The notes under the pieces were generated by a model. It made no database searches. It was not told where the DNA came from and saw only the letters and a program-made list of their open reading frames with translations. 64,000 bases of DNA from Ampelomyces quisqualis. Taxonomy: Eukaryota > Ascomycota > Dothideomycetes > Pleosporales > Phaeosphaeriaceae. Within the stretch, counting starts at the first letter, position 1, and each line of letters begins with the position of its first letter. The stretch covers positions 1,488,001-1,552,000 of the forward strand of contig JAGTXZ010000005.1 in NCBI GenBank assembly GCA_018398575.1, in the 5' to 3' direction. Positions 60,500 through 64,000 of this stretch are shown here, one piece after another. The position numbers were made by a program, and so were the translations under genes.

Positions 60500-61600
60500 C
60501 TTAAGGACCTTCTTTTAGTAAAAATTAGAAATCTTAACTAGTATAGTCTCTAGTAGAGCCAATCTAGTAATTGTAGTCTTTAGTTAGTAACAATCTAGGT
60601 TCTAATTATACTTTTAATTATTCTTATAAAGGTAAGCTTTTAGCTTTAATTTGTCTTTTCCTTTGTTCTTTAGATTAGAGTTCTTATTATCTAAGTTTTT
60701 AATATTTCTAAGAGTTGCAAAAGCTAAAAAGGACTTTCTTTTAGTAGCTAGGACTACTTGCTCCTAAAGTATAAGAAAGAAAATCTTAGCTAGATTATAC
60801 ATAGTTATAGCTAGTTAACCAAGAGTAATATTCTTAATAATATCTTAATATATTAATTAAGCCTAGTTAGAAGCAATTCTAGTAGATAGAGTAGTTAGAA
60901 AATTAGTAAGAGTAAGTTATCTTTCTATCTCTATAACTTAGAACACTTAAGCCTTACTATAGATTACTTACTATTTGTTAAACTATTTATCTAGAGTAAT
61001 CCTACTATACCTAGCCTTTTCTAGATAAGCTTAATACTACTACCTAACTAGATATATAGTATTATAATCTATTAGAGTAAAGTTATATTTAAGAATTCTA
61101 ATTAAGGCTTAGAGAGTTATTTCTAAAGAATTAAGCATTTTAATTGCAGCAGGTGCTATTAGATCCTTAGCTACTATTTAACTAATCTATTTCTAGATAT
61201 TACTAAGCTTAGCTACTTACCTAGTCTATTTTAATATATTAACTTTATATTAGCAGACGTCTTCTTAATAACTACTAGAGGTAAGTTTATAGGTAACTAG
61301 CTTTAGATTATATTAATTTAAAGCTTTATTACAGATTTGCGTATCTAGATTAGTAGCTCTAGGCAGTAGAGTAGAAACTAGCTAACTAGAAGTAGCTAGA
61401 AGCTTAGAGTATTTAGGCTTCTAGTTATTAATTAGGAGTACTGTGTTACTATCTAGGTTAATCTAATCCTAGACTTTATTGTTGCAAGTATAAAGCTAGA
61501 GTTAAAAAAACTAGTACAGCTAGTCTAATTAGCTGTTTAAGAGAATATATAGGCTAATCTTGTTATTAGAATAGAAGCCTTTAATTGTTAACTAGCTAGT
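60500..61600 (-). pseudogene. Copia-2 gag, RIP-degraded
   Basis: A minus-strand frame of several hundred codons read through TAG/TAA shows the usual fungal Copia gag plan: N-K-V-W-D near the start, alternating helices, A-P-A-A-I-K-M-L, then A-L-I-R-I-L-K, Y-L-E-K-A-R and a final decayed Trp-rich block. Nearly all stops sit where Trp or Gln fits. It binds and packages element RNA in active relatives. Confidence 0.65.
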
Positions 61601-61728
61601 TTATATAGAAAGTATTTAAAAAGATTTTTAAAAAGTATTAAAGTAATCTTTTATCTAGGTAGTACCTTAGTAATATAAGGTGCGTAGAAAGAATTAACAC
61701 TATAGTCTTATAATGTAGGGCTTATAAC

Positions 61729-61947
61729 TATAGGAGCTAAGTAATACTATAGAATAGATTATTATAAGGAAAAAGGTTTAGATTACTTCTTCTATACTAT
61801 GTAAAGATAGATTAGATTAAATATACTAAGCTAGAAGATAGCTTAATTAGTTAGTCTAGTTCTAAATAGACTTTTACTTTTTTAGTAACATGCTTAGGTA
61901 TTATACGTAACAACTCTATAATCTACCAATTTACTTACTTTGTTACA
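61729..61947 (-). repeat. Copia-2 5' LTR (approximate start)
   Basis: 219 bp, matches 47614-47831. Ends TTTGTTACA. In minus orientation it precedes gag. Confidence 0.65.
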
Positions 61948-62044
61948 CTAAAGCACCTATTATACTATAGGCTACTAGAAACGTATTTTTATAATATACT
62001 ATTAATCTTTAGACTCTTAGCGCAAGATAGGTAAACTAACTTTA

Positions 62045-62740
62045 CTAACTTAATATTAGAAACACTACTATAGTAAGTAATAGGTTTAGCCTAAGTACTA
62101 AATTAGTAATATTATAATACTAGCGTAATACTACTTATAGAAATAGTAGAAGTATTAAGTAGGATAGGTATAGTACTTATAGTAAGTAATAGAAAAGTAA
62201 CAGAGTTATAATAGTATAGAGCTAGGTAATAATATATAAATAGTTGTAATAATAGGTATTATAGAAAGAAAGCTAAATGTTAGTATATAAGTTTTCTTAT
62301 ATTACTACTATTACTATAGCTACTAGCTACCTCTTAAATCTACTTAGAGTTTTAGTCTTAGTATAATAATAGCCTTTATAAAATAACAACTTTAGGTATA
62401 CGCTAGTAACGCCTAATATTATGTAAATTACTAGAATAGTAATTCTAGAGAAGAAAAAATAATTATAAGAATATTATAATAGAAAGCTATAAACTTACCT
62501 ATAGCGCGCGCGCTACTATAGTGTTACTCTAGCTTCTATATATATAAGGTATGTTAAGCTACTCTAGCGCTTTAACAGCGCTATACTAGTATTACTCTAG
62601 TGTATTCTAGAAGAGGACACGTATCTATATATATCTATAAAAAGAGTAGTTTTACTAAAGTAGTAGAATAGAAATTAATTTATTTCTATTTATACTACTA
62701 TTATAGCCTTATAACTCTGTTGCTATATAAGTCTCTTATA
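62045..62740 (+). mobile_element. Gypsy A 3' fragment (antisense ORF start and 3' LTR)
   Basis: Collinear with 40216-40922 of the full element: the 5' third of the antisense ORF (minus strand, 62045-62403) followed by an LTR-like block at 62464-62740 (277 bp) that begins TATAAGAATATT and ends CTCTTATA. It diverges from the other copies more than they do from each other. Truncated on the left; a third insertion of the family. Confidence 0.7.
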
Positions 62741-63599
62741 ATTCTAGAGTATCTAAGCTACTTAATATAGTAATTTAGATAGTAGTAGAACTAAGTCTTA
62801 AATTTAAAGCTATAGATATAATCTCCTTATATTAATATTATATATTATTATAATTAAACTCTTAAACTATTAGATTTTCTATCTAACTCTTCTTTATTAT
62901 TTAGCTATATATTAGATCTTAAAAAATTAATAACCTAACCTTTACTTGTACTCTATATAACCTAGCCTAACTCTACTACTAGCGCTAAATTTTTAGTATA
63001 AGTAGAGGTTAATTTAGAGTTATGTTACTCTATTTTAAACTCTACCTAACTTCTACTCTAATCTATCTACTACTATACTTAAGAGTATTTTCTATTTCTT
63101 AAAAGTAGTTTCTATATTTCTTTAGAATATATTATAATATATTCTAATACCTTATTTTAATTCTATAAAAGCTATTAGAATATTATTAATATAAGAGTAA
63201 GATAAAGGCTTTATAAAATTTATAGCTATATAAAATATAAAGAGATACTCTAATATAAATTAAGTAATATTAAATAGATTTAGATTTAGAGCTAGATAGA
63301 TAAGATACTATTATATATAGGCTAAGTATATAATATACTAGAAAAATAAGCTAAGAGTAATCTCTAGTAACTCTAAAATACTAGATTCTAAAGTATAGCT
63401 TATTTACTAATATAGCTTTATTTGATATAGAATAGTTTTCTATAAAAAAAATCTATTTATACTATTATTATAATAATTTATATAGAGAAATCTCTTAACT
63501 ATATATTAGTAGAGTATACTAATGTTTTTAGAAATACTACTACTTATTTCTACTAGACAGTGCTAGTATGTAACCTAGTATAATATAGTTTAAGTTTAA
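62741..63599. other. Unclassified RIP-affected DNA
   Basis: Very AT-rich with no frame. A GGTTAG/CTAACC-rich patch at 62920-63070 resembles those in repeat G. Composition returns to normal near 63600. Confidence 0.45.
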
Positions 63600-63624
63600 T
63601 ATTAATAATAAACATAAACTGCTC

Positions 63625-64000
63625 TCAAAATAAACAATTTGTGAACGTAGCTTTTGCGCCAGCAGATTGTTGGTTACAGAGAGGTTGATTAGTTCGTTGT
63701 TTACCTCTGCGCGGGAGACCGAAGCCTCTTCGTACACCAGTATTCACCGCCTTACTATGTAAGCGCCAGCTCGGATCAATCAACATGTCAAGGAACGGAA
63801 GAGGTGTCACCAACCCGAACGATCCACCTTGTGCAACGCAACTGAGGGTGCGACATCTCGGAGCAGCGACTGGATGGTAGAGAGAGCTGGAGAAAATTAG
63901 ACCATGAATACCGGTAGCGCGTCGCAGGGTTTCACTCCCAGTGAGCCACCATAGGTAGTGTAGGACATCCGTTCCGACAAACTGCCACGCTGTAAGACAT
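63625..64000 (-). CDS. Open frame running off the window edge, uncertain
   Basis: A minus-strand frame is open for about 125 codons from the window edge to TGA at 63625-63627, in DNA of normal GC content. The visible protein has an L-H-Y-L-W-W-L-T block and a basic C-terminal part with R-R-G-F-G-L-P-R-R-G. No family recognised. A shorter frame overlaps it at 63600-63737 (S-R-A-E-V-N-N-E-L-I), so either could be real after splicing, or neither. Confidence 0.2.
   Translation of the reverse strand, partial: CLTAWQFVGTDVLHYLWWLTGSETLRRATGIHGLIFSSSLYHPVAAPRCRTLSCVAQGGSFGLVTPLPFLDMLIDPSWRLHSKAVNTGVRRGFGLPRRGKQRTNQPLCNQQSAGAKATFTNCLF

Larger units (their letters stand above)
47614..61947 (-). mobile_element. 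Ty1/Copia element 2, minus strand, split by about 6.8 kb of other repeats
   Basis: Gag lies at 60500-61600 and integrase at 52300-53100, with RT at 50550-50950 and RNase H further left, all on the minus strand and in Copia order when the block from about 53350 to 60130 is skipped. LTR-like repeats mark both ends. All domains are RIPped. Confidence 0.7.

Overview
The window looks like a filamentous ascomycete chromosome, most likely a Dothideomycete. I base this on short phase-varied introns (48, 54 and 68 nt), on two lineage-type protein families, and on a two-speed layout. About 90% of the window is AT-rich repeat DNA carrying the footprint of repeat-induced point mutation (RIP: CpA to TpA on either strand). 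The footprint shows as piles of TA, near-absence of CCA/TGG and TCA/TGA, and transposon frames broken almost only by TAA and TAG. There are no tRNA, rRNA or CRISPR features. The species call is inference.

Layout. 1-1497: end of an unclassified repeat E. 1498-14580: minus-strand Ty3/Gypsy element (family A), truncated at its 5' end and split by a complete 7.1-kb Gypsy element (family B, 5723-12865) with 299-bp LTRs and a target duplication. 14581-16713: two copies of a fold-back repeat D with unclassified DNA between them. 16714-18747: a pogo/Fot1-like DNA transposon (family G) whose transposase tail runs across the RIP boundary. 18748-23940: a GC-normal island with two spliced genes, at 20316-21698 (F-box/2EXR-like) and 22202-23481 (coiled-coil, unknown), plus weak ORFs. 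23941-32549: a plus-strand Gypsy element (family C) carrying two Copia LTRs. 32973-47198: a Copia element on the minus strand, split by a full-length family A Gypsy (33900-40922, 282-bp LTRs, TCTTC duplication), meeting head to head a truncated plus-strand copy of the same Copia. 47614-61947: a second Copia family on the minus strand, split by about 6.8 kb of other repeats (an inverted G copy holding a poorly RIPped D copy, an inverted E copy, unclassified DNA). 62045-62740: a third fragment of Gypsy A. 63600-64000: return to normal base composition.

The genes do not form a recognisable pathway. The two island genes are same-strand neighbours with separate intergenic DNA and look like ordinary single fungal genes stranded between silenced repeats. 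The least ordinary feature is inside the Gypsy elements: all three families carry a long open frame on the antisense strand between pol and the 3' LTR, converging on pol. The frames differ between families but share a Lys/Gln-rich or coiled-coil character. Homology calls were made by reading the sequence; no database search was possible.
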